Shown here piece by piece: positions 1 through 8,741 of a stretch of 64,000 nucleotides of DNA. Source of the stretch: Kuenenia sp039794105 (GTDB lineage Bacteria > Planctomycetota > Brocadiia > Brocadiales > Brocadiaceae); contig NZ_JBDIWA010000007.1 of the NCBI RefSeq assembly GCF_039794105.1, positions 1 to 64,000 of the forward strand, given 5' to 3'. The position numbers and the translations under genes were made by a program. Under the pieces are notes generated by a model. That model saw only the letters and a list, made by a program, of their open reading frames with translations. It searched no databases and was not told the DNA's origin. Position 1 is the first letter of the stretch. Each line of letters begins with the position of its first letter.

Positions 1-87
1 AATGCTGGTAAATTACGTTTAACTCGGCATTGATTATACCACCTAACTTATTGTTAATCAAGATGATATATCGTTTTTTTGTGATGC

Positions 88-280
88 TTTTCTTAACTTA
101 ATGACATTGGGTTGCAACCTGAACCAAACGTTTTATACTTTCAATCCAGCCTTCTATTAGGAGAACAAATGGCAAATAAATTCAAGATTCCAAACAGGGA
201 TTTTGGAATTTTACCGCAGTACATAGTCCCATTATACGCATAAACTCATAGGTTCAGGTTGCAAACCTGAACCCGCCGGG
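88..280 (+). repeat. Repeat element R2, copy 1 (core forward)
   Basis: The segment is bounded by copies of the palindromic unit GGTTCAGGTTGCAAACC: a shortened one near 109-125 and a full one at 251-275. A 17-base flank, CTTAACTTAATGACATT, sits on the left. The core (about 126-250) matches the core at 16328-16472 in inverted orientation, whereas both flanks keep the same orientation. This copy lacks about 14 bases of the core present in copy 2. Nothing else is seen in the gene-free 1-339 stretch apart from the small ORF at 169-243. Confidence 0.8.
169..243 (+). CDS. Small ORF (24 aa) inside repeat element R2
   Basis: ATG at 169 is preceded by AGGAG (159-163) with a 5-base spacer, a good Shine-Dalgarno. 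The product begins MANKFKIPNRDF and stops after 24 residues. The homologous ORF in the second copy (16279-16422, minus strand) starts MTNKFQLPNRDF and runs 47 residues. The shorter form here is caused by a deletion of about 14 bases that shifts the frame. I do not recognise the peptide. It may be a remnant of a longer gene carried by the repeat, or a genuine small protein; translation is unproven. Confidence 0.3.
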   Translation: MANKFKIPNRDFGILPQYIVPLYA

Positions 281-339
281 AGTCGTGTAATGTTTATGCG
301 GAATAGTTGTCATTATTAACTTATTTGCGGAGGAAATGC

Positions 340-1593
340 TTGAACAGGCAAGAAAGAAACGCCGTCAGAAAAAGCCTTAATGTTTCAATCAGGGATGGCA
401 TTGCAGCCGCGGCGACATCGGGATTTGGAAACAACTATGTTAACCCCTTTGCCGTTGCCCTTGGCGGGACAAATATCCAGATAGGCGTATTAAATTCCAT
501 AATACACTTTATCCCCGCGCTTATGCAGCTTAAGGCTGCGGATATAACCGAATACTTCGGCAGCCGGAAAAAGATCATCGTAATTTCCGTTCTTTTGCAG
601 GCCAGCATGCTCATTCCCATTGCCTTCATTCCCTTTTTCCCGAAGCATCTTCGTATTATTGCGCTTATTTGTTTTTGTACCTTCTATATGTCTTTTGAGT
701 CCCTTGCTACCCCTGCCTGGGGATCACTTATGGCCAACCTTGTGCCCAAAAAAAGGCTGGGACGGTATTTCAGCAGACGTTCAAGGATTGTCAGCCTTGT
801 CACTTTAGTAACAACATTTTTAGCAGGTTTTTTGCTGGATGTTTTCAATAATCCCTCACTTACTGGTTTTACGATTATATTTTTGCTTGCAATGGTTTCC
901 CGGTACATTTCGTGTTACTTTCTCAGCAGAATGTATGAACCGCCTCTGGAAATAAAGCGGGAACATTACTTTTCATTTGTGGATTTTCTAAAAAGATTAA
1001 ATATTGGAAACTTCGGGAAATACGTAATCTTTCAAAGTTCTTTTAATCTGTCGGTGCATATAGCATCGCCGTTTTTTGCCGTATATATGCTCCGCAATCT
1101 TGGATTTTCGTACCTTACCTACACCATTGTCATAACAGTAGTACCCCTCGCTGCTATATTATCGATGAGTTACTGGGGGCGATACGCCGATAGGACGGGG
1201 AATAGGAAGGTGCTTACCCTATGCAGTTTTATTATATCAAGCCTTCCTGCATGGTGGCTTATTTCGCATGATGTATTTTTTCTGATAGGGGTTCAGGCGT
1301 TATCGGGATTTTTCTGGGGCGGTTTTAATTTATGTTCTTCAAATTTTATCTACGAATCGGCAATCCCGGAAAAACGCACCCGCTGCATTTCATACTTTAA
1401 TACCATAAACGGTTTTGCAATATGCCTTGGAAATTTACTTGGCGGTTTTCTCGCCGTACATTTGCCGCCGGTCTTCGGCCACCGATTACTTGCCGTCTTT
1501 GCAATTTCAGCTTTTCTGAGATGCCTTGCAGCGCTTGTTTTATTGAGACGGGTAAAGGCTGCCGGAAATGCTACATTGTGCCAAAAAGTGTAA
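340..1593 (+). CDS. Major facilitator superfamily transporter
   Basis: A 417-residue hydrophobic protein with roughly twelve membrane segments and an MFS-like layout, with charged short loops after segment 2 (FGSRKK) and around the middle (RYADRTGNRK, the MFS A-like motif repeated in the second half). The substrate cannot be told from sequence. TTG at 340 is the preferred start because GGAGG (329-333) lies 6 bases upstream; an earlier in-frame TTG at 307 has no such site. The gene is convergent with miaB and the two coding regions overlap by 23 bp at their 3' ends, leaving no room for a separate terminator. Confidence 0.8.
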   Translation: MNRQERNAVRKSLNVSIRDGIAAAATSGFGNNYVNPFAVALGGTNIQIGVLNSIIHFIPALMQLKAADITEYFGSRKKIIVISVLLQASMLIPIAFIPFFPKHLRIIALICFCTFYMSFESLATPAWGSLMANLVPKKRLGRYFSRRSRIVSLVTLVTTFLAGFLLDVFNNPSLTGFTIIFLLAMVSRYISCYFLSRMYEPPLEIKREHYFSFVDFLKRLNIGNFGKYVIFQSSFNLSVHIASPFFAVYMLRNLGFSYLTYTIVITVVPLAAILSMSYWGRYADRTGNRKVLTLCSFIISSLPAWWLISHDVFFLIGVQALSGFFWGGFNLCSSNFIYESAIPEKRTRCISYFNTINGFAICLGNLLGGFLAVHLPPVFGHRLLAVFAISAFLRCLAALVLLRRVKAAGNATLCQKV

Positions 1594-2914
1594 GGTCTGT
1601 TGCTTCATTTATAGTTATATCCACAAGTGTGCCCACCAGCGCTGGTTGTCCTTTGAACACAATAATATTGTTCTGCCGCGTCCTGCCGGAGAGTTTGTTG
1701 GGGTCTGATTTGCTTGCGCCTTCGACAAGCGCCTGCAGCTTCCTGCCAATCAGTTTTTTATTTTCTTCCAGACTGATCTTCTTTTGCAGGTCCAGGAGCG
1801 TTGCATTTCTTTTTTTCTTTATTTCATCAGGCACGTCGTCTGTCAGTTCTGCAGCTTTAGTGCCTGTACGGGTTGAATACTTGAATATGAAGCAGTTTTG
1901 AAAGCGAAGGTCTTCCATTAAACACACGGTTTCCTGAAAATCTTCTTCCGTTTCTCCCGGAAAACCTACAATGAAATCGCTTGCCACTTTGATAGTGGGC
2001 ATGAGGTCCCTAGCGTATTGTATGAGTTCACGGTAATAACCTGCCGTATAACCGCGATGCATTTTTTTTAGTATCCGGTCGGATCCGGACTGTGCAGGCA
2101 TGTGTAAATATTCACAGACTTTATCAAGTTGGCTCATGGTGCGGATAAGGTCGCGGGACATGTCTTTTGGGTGTGAAGTGACGAATCGTAACCGTTCGAG
2201 TTTTTCGACGCCATTCAATTCAATAAGGAGGTCTCCAAGGGTAATGTTCCCCGGCAAACTCTTTCCGTAGGAATTTATGTTTTGCCCGAGGAGGGTAATT
2301 TCCCGGCAACCGTTTGAAACAAGCTCCATCACTTCCTGTTTAACGTCAGCAATTGTCCTGCTGACCTCCCTGCCCCGCACATAAGGAACAATACAGTAGG
2401 AACAGTAATTATCGCATCCCCTCATAACGGTAACGAATGCCTGATAGACGTTTGGCCGGTATGCGGCGATTCTTTTTACATCAACAATTTCATCCTCATC
2501 TACAGCAAGAACGTGGTTGCCATGGTTCCTGATCTTCAAAAGCAATTCAGGCAGCCGGGAAAACATCCTGGTGCCGCAGACCAGATCAACGTGTGGCATG
2601 CGCTTGAAAATAGATTGTGCGTCCTTTTGCGCCATGCAGCCAAGTACGCCTACGATTACATCGGGATGTTTTTTCTTGAGGGTTCTCAAGGCGCCAAGAT
2701 GTGAATATACCTTGTCCTCGGCGTGCTGGCGCACACTGCATGTATTGTATAAAATAACGTCCGCCTCTTCGACCTTGTCAACAATGCTATAACCATCTTC
2801 CTGTAAAAGCCCCAATGACAATTCCGCATCGAGTTTGTTCATCTGGCATCCGAATGTTTCAAAGAAAACCGTCTTATACTGACGTTCGTTTTTATAATCG
2901 GCAAGGTTAATCAT
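1571..2914 (-). CDS. miaB: tRNA-2-methylthio-N6-dimethylallyladenosine synthase MiaB
   Basis: Radical SAM methylthiotransferase that adds a methylthio group to i6A37 in tRNAs reading UNN codons. The 447-residue protein has the expected order: an N-terminal UPF0004 domain with the three auxiliary-cluster cysteines (Cys23 in FGCQMNK, Cys59 in NTCSVR, Cys93 in LGCMAQ), the radical SAM motif CDNYCSYC (Cys167, Cys171, Cys174), and a C-terminal TRAM-type domain. Length and motif spacing fit MiaB rather than MtaB or RimO. It is a single gene reading toward the MFS gene and overlapping its end. The CTA at 1571 gives the TAG stop. Confidence 0.95.
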   Translation of the reverse strand: MINLADYKNERQYKTVFFETFGCQMNKLDAELSLGLLQEDGYSIVDKVEEADVILYNTCSVRQHAEDKVYSHLGALRTLKKKHPDVIVGVLGCMAQKDAQSIFKRMPHVDLVCGTRMFSRLPELLLKIRNHGNHVLAVDEDEIVDVKRIAAYRPNVYQAFVTVMRGCDNYCSYCIVPYVRGREVSRTIADVKQEVMELVSNGCREITLLGQNINSYGKSLPGNITLGDLLIELNGVEKLERLRFVTSHPKDMSRDLIRTMSQLDKVCEYLHMPAQSGSDRILKKMHRGYTAGYYRELIQYARDLMPTIKVASDFIVGFPGETEEDFQETVCLMEDLRFQNCFIFKYSTRTGTKAAELTDDVPDEIKKKRNATLLDLQKKISLEENKKLIGRKLQALVEGASKSDPNKLSGRTRQNNIIVFKGQPALVGTLVDITINEATDLTLFGTM

Positions 2915-3066
2915 GACAGATAAATAGTGTGCAAAATTGATTAAATGTATAAAGATTTCAAACCATTTTCATGGGGGCGTATCGCAATACGTCCTTACGT
3001 TGGTAAAGACAAAAGTTGCGATTCAATTTTAACTCACTTTAAAAAGGAATCCAAACAGATTTCCAG

Positions 3067-3201
3067 TAACACTTTAGTTTTTTGAAAAAGGAGGGGCGAA
3101 GCATTTGCCCGTTTGGATATGAACGCATTTATGACTATTTACAGCAAATGCTTCGCCCCTACATTGCGATTATCGAAATTCTTCAAAAAACTAAAGTGTT
3201 A
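3067..3201. mobile_element. MITE-like element, copy A
   Basis: This 135-bp segment has terminal inverted repeats TAACACTTTAGTTTTTTGAA at the left and its near-perfect complement at the right. A second nested inverted repeat, GGGGCGAAGCATTTGC (3093-3108) and its complement (3144-3159), sits inside. Both ends are bounded by TA, as would be left by a TA-targeting transposase of IS630/Tc1 type. There is no coding capacity. Related copies lie at 8285-8425, 13081-13226 and 21107-21306. Confidence 0.75.
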
Positions 3202-3274
3202 TGATTTCCCCCATTTCATTCATTATATTTGACTTTTATTCTTTCATTGGCGATAATCAGGCCAAATGAGCAAA

Positions 3275-3341
3275 CCCACCCCTACCCCTCCCAGGAGGGG
3301 AATTATCAAATTCCCCTCCTGGGAGGGGATTGAGGGGTGGG
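3275..3341. repeat. G/C-rich interspersed palindrome, copy 1
   Basis: A 67-bp inverted repeat opens with CCCACCCCTACCCCTCCC and closes with its approximate complement ending GGGGTGGG. Each arm contains the smaller palindrome CCCCTCCCAGGAGGGG. Related units lie at 53019-53078 and 54298-54330. It sits in the 2915-3437 intergenic stretch with MITE copy A; nothing else is visible there. Confidence 0.75.
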
Positions 3342-3437
3342 TAAAAATGAATGCCTTCGGGTGTTTGTCTTTTAAAAACCCAGCCTGATTCAACAAAGGC
3401 GCTTCAATAACTCTCCTCGCGAAAAAGGTCAAAGTTA

Positions 3438-3980
3438 ATGGTTAAAGCAAAAAATCTTAACACTGTTAATACCGTACTGCTTATTTGTGATATGCTCAAT
3501 GATTTCGTTAAAAAAGGAGCCCCGCTTGAAGTGCCGGCAGCAAGAGACATTATTCCCGGAATAAAAAAGGAAATGCTGTCGGCGAGAAAATCAGGTATTC
3601 CGGTTATTTATTGCTGTGACGCTCACAGAAAAAATGATCCGGAGTTTTCCTTATGGCCGCAACATGCCGTTGAAGGAACAGAAGGGGCGTGTATTGTTAA
3701 GGAACTGGCGCCGGAAAAAGATGATTTCCTCGTTACCAAGAAGCGCTATTCATGTTTTTACAAAACATCATTGCAAAAAGTATTAAAACAGTTTGGCACA
3801 ACGCATTTGATAATTACAGGGGTGGTTACTAATATTTGCGTGTTGTACACAGTTTATGATGCATATATGAGGGGCTACGCAGTTACTGTTCCGCAAAATT
3901 GCGTAGCTGCGCTTACTAAAAAAGATCATGTATATGCACTGCAACAAATGAAGCGTATTTTTAACGCGAAGATACGATGA
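3438..3980 (+). CDS. Isochorismatase-family cysteine hydrolase
   Basis: A 180-residue protein of the isochorismatase/nicotinamidase fold, which hydrolyses amide or vinyl-ether substrates. The expected catalytic triad is visible: Asp in ICDMLNDF (near residue 18), Lys in TKKRYS (near 99) and Cys in VTNICV (near 132). The cis-peptide neighbourhood GVVTN also fits. The metal-binding histidine pattern of true nicotinamidases is not clearly present, so the substrate is left open. ATG at 3438 follows a weak AAGG. It lies 40 bp upstream of the antiporter gene on the same strand and may be co-transcribed. Confidence 0.8.
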   Translation: MVKAKNLNTVNTVLLICDMLNDFVKKGAPLEVPAARDIIPGIKKEMLSARKSGIPVIYCCDAHRKNDPEFSLWPQHAVEGTEGACIVKELAPEKDDFLVTKKRYSCFYKTSLQKVLKQFGTTHLIITGVVTNICVLYTVYDAYMRGYAVTVPQNCVAALTKKDHVYALQQMKRIFNAKIR

Positions 3981-4020
3981 TGTGCAACACTTGTAAATTA
4001 ATTGCAGAAAGATTAACACT

Positions 4021-5262
4021 ATGGGAATGTTTAGCCTTATCGCAATCCTGATCAGCCTTGCGGCTATTTTCAGCTACATAAACTTTCGCCTCATAAAGCT
4101 TCCCACCACTATCGGTATTTTGCTGATAACAATTCTCACTTCTTTGGTCATTGTCATATTAGGGCTGTTCGGGTTGGGAGAAATCCATGTGAAAGCGGCA
4201 TATGCTTTGAACCGGATGGACTTTAATAAGACGCTTATGAACGGCATGCTCAGTTTTCTCCTTTTTGCGGGGGCGTTACATGTCAACATGGAAGACCTCT
4301 CAAAACATAAGTATATCATTATTATTTTGGCGACATTTGGAATTGTAGCAAATACTTTTATTGTGGGCAGTCTGGCATGGCTGGTATTTGCGCTGGTGAA
4401 TATCAAGTTATCCTACATTTACTGCCTTTTGTTTGGAGCGCTCATCGCCCCGACAGACCCTATCGCAGTTATTGGCATACTGAAGAAAGCGGGGATTTCC
4501 AAGAGCCTTGAAACAAAAATCACAGGCGAGAGCCTTTTCAATGACGGAGTTGCGGTAGTTGTATTTTTAATCCTTTTGGAAATTGCAACCGGTGGGCACG
4601 AAGTGACCTTTCAGCACATCTCCTTTCTTTTTCTCGAGGAAGCGGTCGGAGGAATCGTTTTTGGATTTGTGACTGGCATGATCGCTTTTTTTATGCTTAG
4701 GGCAGTTGATAACTATCAGGTAGAGATACTTGTTACCCTTGCGCTGGTCATGGGAGGATATGCCCTTGCGAACATGCTTCATGTTTCCGGCCCTATTGCG
4801 GTAGTTGTCGCGGGGCTACTCATTGGCAATAAGGGAAGACTTCTTGCGATGAGCGAGAAAACACGTGGTCACCTGGATTCTTTTTGGGAGTTGATCGATG
4901 AAGTATTAAACGCGGTTCTTTTCCTCATGATCGGGATGGAAGTGCTGGTAGTTACCATGAAAATAAATTACCTGATTGCCGGGCTTATAATGATTCCTAT
5001 CGTGTTAATAGCCCGTTTTATAAGCGTGGGTGTGCCGGTTACACTTATGCGTTTTCTGAAGGAATTCAGTCCGAATGCCATAAAAATCCTCACATGGGGC
5101 GGATTGCGCGGCGGTATATCCGTAGCGCTTGCCCTGTCGCTTCCCTCAGGGGAATCGAGGGAGGTCTTACTGGCAATAACTTACATAATCGTAGTGTTTT
5201 CAATAGTAGCCCAGGGGCTAACCATTGGGCGTTATGTATCTTCACTGAAAACAACGGAGTAA
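4021..5262 (+). CDS. Na+/H+ (cation:proton) antiporter, CPA1/NhaP type
   Basis: A 413-residue inner-membrane protein with about twelve hydrophobic segments. It has the CPA1 signatures: LIAPTDPIAV near residues 140-149 and GESLFNDGVAVVVF near 168-181, whose paired ND residues bind the cation, plus a late WGGLRGGISVALAL motif. It would exchange Na+ (or K+) for protons across the membrane. There is no C-terminal regulatory domain after the last membrane segments, unlike longer CPA1 members. It starts at ATG 4021 without a strong Shine-Dalgarno, 40 bp after the isochorismatase-like gene. Confidence 0.88.
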   Translation: MGMFSLIAILISLAAIFSYINFRLIKLPTTIGILLITILTSLVIVILGLFGLGEIHVKAAYALNRMDFNKTLMNGMLSFLLFAGALHVNMEDLSKHKYIIIILATFGIVANTFIVGSLAWLVFALVNIKLSYIYCLLFGALIAPTDPIAVIGILKKAGISKSLETKITGESLFNDGVAVVVFLILLEIATGGHEVTFQHISFLFLEEAVGGIVFGFVTGMIAFFMLRAVDNYQVEILVTLALVMGGYALANMLHVSGPIAVVVAGLLIGNKGRLLAMSEKTRGHLDSFWELIDEVLNAVLFLMIGMEVLVVTMKINYLIAGLIMIPIVLIARFISVGVPVTLMRFLKEFSPNAIKILTWGGLRGGISVALALSLPSGESREVLLAITYIIVVFSIVAQGLTIGRYVSSLKTTE

Positions 5263-5285
5263 TTTTCAGGACGCCTGAACTGTAC

Positions 5286-5333
5286 AGTCGGCAGTCGGCA
5301 AATTGCCGATTGCCGATTGTGGACTGTGGATTG
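5286..5333. repeat. ATTGCCG/CAGTCGGC short-unit repeat
   Basis: Directly after the antiporter stop, 7-bp units run as CAGTCGG twice and then turn into the complementary ATTGCCG units around a CAAATTG centre, giving an imperfect palindrome. A related unit lies at 58276-58322. Non-coding interspersed repeat. Confidence 0.6.
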
Positions 5334-5356
5334 TGAAAGATAGTTGCGGATATTCG

Positions 5357-5971
5357 TTACTCTTTCTTAACACTCGAAATACTTACCGGCGGATTAAGTG
5401 TTGGTGTAAAATTGTCGGGGAGGAGGTATTTTTCAGGCAATTTTATTTTTTTTACCAATTCTTCAAGATTATTCACGCCGAGTTCATTGTATGCATGGAG
5501 CAGGATTTTTGCGCATGCTACGGCGTCTTCTTCCGCGTCATGGTGTTTGAACTCAATTTCCAGATATCGGGAAATTTTATTAAGTGCGTATCCAAGAAGT
5601 CCCGGCCAAACACGTTTGGCTATTGCAAGGGTGCAAAAATAATTGAGAGGCGGGTAAGGTATTTTGTACACATCGAGAATGCAGCACAATACACTCATAT
5701 CAAAACTTGCATTATGGGCGACGAGATAACCGCCTTCCAGGAACGGGAATATTTCGTCCCACAATTGATAAAATTCCGGTTTGTCTTCTACGTCTTTTGC
5801 TGAAATCCCGTGGATATATGTACTAAACGGATCAAAATAAAGCTCCGGCGGCCTGATGAGCCATGACGTCCTTTTTACAATCGTTTGTCCTTCAATTATA
5901 GCCAATCCCAAAGAACAAACACTGGAACGCTTTGCATTCGCCGTCTCAAAATCTATCGCAACACATTTCAT
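5357..5971 (-). CDS. 3'-5' exonuclease, DEDDh (DnaQ-like) family
   Basis: A 204-residue protein consisting mainly of one exonuclease domain of the DNA polymerase III epsilon type. Visible motifs are Exo I AIDFETAN (Asp7, Glu9), Exo II VAHNASFDMSVL (Asp near 98) and Exo III HHDAEEDAVACA (His and Asp near residues 150-157), the DEDDh pattern that binds two metal ions. It is much shorter than polymerase or UvrC-like fusions, so it is probably a stand-alone proofreading or repair exonuclease. The start is ATG at 5971. It lies 91 bp downstream of the purine permease gene on the same strand. Confidence 0.85.
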   Translation of the reverse strand: MKCVAIDFETANAKRSSVCSLGLAIIEGQTIVKRTSWLIRPPELYFDPFSTYIHGISAKDVEDKPEFYQLWDEIFPFLEGGYLVAHNASFDMSVLCCILDVYKIPYPPLNYFCTLAIAKRVWPGLLGYALNKISRYLEIEFKHHDAEEDAVACAKILLHAYNELGVNNLEELVKKIKLPEKYLLPDNFTPTLNPPVSISSVKKE

Positions 5972-6062
5972 TTGTTTTCTAAAGAAGCAAAAATAGCACT
6001 GTATCCTTCAAAAGGTTTTTATAAAAGATAAAATCATAACACACAACAGAATCAAAAATCTA

Positions 6063-7406
6063 TTACGTTCTTAAAAAAAAGTATCTGGCAATAAATGTAG
6101 CGGACACCAAATGGATTGCCCAGTGGGTATTGCGTGCTTTTCCAGTAATGAGTTTTAAAATGGAATATGAAATAAAACCAAACGAGAGTCCCTCGGTAAT
6201 GCTCAGGGAAAACGGCATAACGGTGAAAGTGAGAAATGCGGGCAGTGCTTCCGTGGGATCTTCCCATTTGATATTTTTTACATTGAAGACCATCATGCTT
6301 CCGACAATTATCAATGAGGGCGCAACAATGGGGTAAAGGTAATTACCTTGCGGAGTCTGATAACCGCCGCCCACCATCTTTATTACCGGATAAAATAATA
6401 AGGATAGAAGCAAAAGGCAGGCGGTAACAATGTTTGACAACCCCGTTCTACCTCCCGATTGAATTCCAGCAGCGCTTTCAATATAGCTGGTGACTGTTGA
6501 AGTGCCTAGTATTGCGCCGCTTATTGTTCCCATCGCGTCCGACAGAAACACCTGTTTTATCCGTGGGATTTTTCCGTTTTTATAGAATCCCCCTTGTTCC
6601 CCTATGCCGACTACCGTTCCTACAGTATCAAAAAGGTCTAAAAAGAAAAAAATAAAAACGATGGAAATAAGTCCGGGGTGTGTCAGTATTTTAACGGGAT
6701 CGCATTTTAATAATGTCGGTTCTAATGAGGGAGGCATGCTGACAATACCCTGATAATTTACCAGCCCGAGGGGGACCCCTATGAATGCGGTTCCCATAAT
6801 TCCATATAAGATTGCTCCCCGAATTTTAAGAGCCACCATTGTTCCTATTGCCATGACGCCAAACAGCGATAACCACATCTCCGGTGATTTAGGGTCTCCG
6901 AGTCCAACAAGGGCGCCAGGTTTGTCAACGATTATTCCGCCATATTCAAACCCTACCAGCGCAATCAATAATCCGATTCCAACGGCAATGGCGCTCTTTA
7001 ACGAATCGGGTATGATAGATATTACCAGTTCACGTGCTCCGAAAAACGACAGAACAAGTAATAAAGCGCCGGCGATAAGGTTTGCGCCAAGCGCAATTTG
7101 CCAGGAATATCCAAGCCCTCCTGCTATCACAGGCCCGCAAATTGTGAAGGCAAAATAAAAATTATGTCCCATTGCCGGCGCCAGGGCGATGGGATAATTG
7201 GCAAGAAGCGCCATGAGTATGCACGCAAATGCGCTGGAAATGCACGTTGCCGTCATGACAGCGCCAAAATCCATCCCGCAACCGGAAAGTACCGCAGGCT
7301 GGACGAATATGATGTATGACATTGTCAGAAACGTAGTCGAGCCTGCAACCATCTCCGTGCGGATGTTCGTGCCGTTTTGCCGGAGTTTAAATATTTTTTC
7401 GAGCAT
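6063..7406 (-). CDS. NCS2-family purine permease (AzgA/PbuG type)
   Basis: A 447-residue integral membrane protein matching the guanine/hypoxanthine (AzgA-like) branch of the nucleobase:cation symporter-2 family. The N-terminus has the family motif TEMVAGSTTFLTMSYIIFV; further motifs are ALAPAMGHNFYFAF, FIFFFLDLFDTVGT and the TVTSYIESAAGI segment. It would import purine bases such as hypoxanthine or guanine with a proton. Its start overlaps the end of mazG by 20 bp, so the two are almost certainly co-transcribed, pairing nucleobase uptake with house-cleaning of nucleoside triphosphates. Confidence 0.88.
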   Translation of the reverse strand: MLEKIFKLRQNGTNIRTEMVAGSTTFLTMSYIIFVQPAVLSGCGMDFGAVMTATCISSAFACILMALLANYPIALAPAMGHNFYFAFTICGPVIAGGLGYSWQIALGANLIAGALLLVLSFFGARELVISIIPDSLKSAIAVGIGLLIALVGFEYGGIIVDKPGALVGLGDPKSPEMWLSLFGVMAIGTMVALKIRGAILYGIMGTAFIGVPLGLVNYQGIVSMPPSLEPTLLKCDPVKILTHPGLISIVFIFFFLDLFDTVGTVVGIGEQGGFYKNGKIPRIKQVFLSDAMGTISGAILGTSTVTSYIESAAGIQSGGRTGLSNIVTACLLLLSLLFYPVIKMVGGGYQTPQGNYLYPIVAPSLIIVGSMMVFNVKNIKWEDPTEALPAFLTFTVMPFSLSITEGLSFGFISYSILKLITGKARNTHWAIHLVSATFIARYFFLRT

Positions 7407-8196
7407 TCATTTTTACCTTGTTCCAGAGGGCGTCCAATTCTTCTATCGAACACTGTTCAATATCTTTTCCGCAGGAAGCAAGTTCTTTTTCTATTTTTTT
7501 AAAGCGGTCTACAAATTTATATATGGTTTTATGAAGTATATTTTCTGTGTCAAACTGTAAAAAACGGGAAAGGTTTACCACGGAAAACAAAAGATCTCCT
7601 ATTTCTTCCTCCATGTCTTTTGTTTCTTTCTTTGCGATAGCCTCTTTAACCTCCTCCATTTCTTCTTCCACTTTCGCTATGACATCGTTTATATCTTTCC
7701 AGTCAAATCCCACTTTTGCCGCCTTCTTCTGCACTTTTTGCGCTTTTTGAAGCGCGGGAAGATGCTTTGGCAGTCCATCGACAGCAGATTTTCGTTCTTC
7801 GTATCCCTTCTCCTGTTTTTTAATTGCCTCCCACTGCTGAACCACTTCTTCGGAAGTAGATGCTGTCGAATCGCCAAAAACATGGGGATGACGGCGCATC
7901 ATTTTGTCCAGACATAATTTAATTACATCGTTGATATCGAACTCTTTTTTTTCCCTTGCGATTTGACAGTGGAAGATAATTTGCAGAAACAGGTCCGCCA
8001 GTTCTTCTTTAAGTTTGTCCGGCATGCCTGAATCTATTGCATCGATTACTTCGTATGTCTCTTCCACCAAATAGGGTTTTAAGGTTACATGGTTTTGTTC
8101 TTTATCCCACGGGCAGCCGTCCTTGCCGCGTAACTTTTCCATCAGTTCCACCATGTCATAGAATAAAGAAATAGAGGTATCCTTTTTCACGCTCAT
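7387..8196 (-). CDS. mazG: Nucleoside triphosphate pyrophosphohydrolase MazG
   Basis: All-alpha NTP pyrophosphatase that hydrolyses non-canonical or surplus NTPs to NMP and pyrophosphate. It has two MazG repeats. The first has CPWDKEQ, EETYEVIDAI and EELADLFLQIIFH, with the metal-binding EExxE and ExxD residues. The second has VEEEMEEVKEAI and EEIGDLLFSVVNLSRF. ATG at 8196 is preferred (269 residues) because AAGGGA lies 5 bases upstream; the in-frame start at 8232 has none. It overlaps the permease gene by 20 bp. Confidence 0.93.
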   Translation of the reverse strand: MSVKKDTSISLFYDMVELMEKLRGKDGCPWDKEQNHVTLKPYLVEETYEVIDAIDSGMPDKLKEELADLFLQIIFHCQIAREKKEFDINDVIKLCLDKMMRRHPHVFGDSTASTSEEVVQQWEAIKKQEKGYEERKSAVDGLPKHLPALQKAQKVQKKAAKVGFDWKDINDVIAKVEEEMEEVKEAIAKKETKDMEEEIGDLLFSVVNLSRFLQFDTENILHKTIYKFVDRFKKIEKELASCGKDIEQCSIEELDALWNKVKMNARKNI

Positions 8197-8284
8197 TTCA
8201 TCCCTTCCGGAAAATATCAGTAAAAATTCCATTTTTCAAGGTGGTTATAATAACCTTTTAATTAATGTATAGTCAAACAAATCG

Positions 8285-8425
8285 TAACACTTTAGTTTTT
8301 TGAAAAATTCCAATAATCGCAGTGTAGGGGCGAAGCATTTGCTGTATATTGTCATAAATAAGTTCATACCCAAAGGGGCAAATGCTTCGCCCCTACTTTT
8401 CCTTTTTCAAAAAACTAAAGTGTCA
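8285..8425. mobile_element. MITE-like element, copy B
   Basis: A 141-bp element with ends TAACACTTTAGTTTTTTGAA and the complement ending CTAAAGTGTCA. The nested hairpin TAGGGGCGAAGCATTTGC (8325-8342) pairs perfectly with 8378-8395. The left flank is TA and the right flank is CA, one substitution from a TA duplication. There is no ORF. The rest of 8233-8741 holds the stem-loop listed at 8665-8699 and nothing else I can identify. Confidence 0.75.
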
Positions 8426-8664
8426 CTTTGAAATAGATTTGTATATTGAGTAAAGTTGATCAATCTTAGCTTGTCATATGGGAACAACTTTACATTATTC
8501 TATTGCCTTTTACAAGAAACGGGCTTTTTATTTAAACTTTTAATAAATAACACATATGTTGCGTATTTTTAGATGAAGAGGTAATTTGTCCATGAAATAT
8601 AGTGAAAAACTAGGCAAATATCACCCAAAAAGCCTGAAAAATAAGGGTTGAGAACAGCATAAAA

Positions 8665-8699
8665 TATGGTATCTTTGCAGAATCCTCGTGGATACCATA
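8665..8699. promoter_or_regulatory. 9-bp stem-loop upstream of porin gene
   Basis: TATGGTATC (8665-8673) and GATACCATA (8691-8699) are perfect complements separated by 17 bases, 42 bp before the porin start. It could be an operator or a 5'-leader hairpin controlling the porin; no regulator is identified. Confidence 0.35.
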
Positions 8700-8741
8700 C
8701 TTAATCTTTGAATATTCCCATTTTTTAGATGCCCACTTTCT

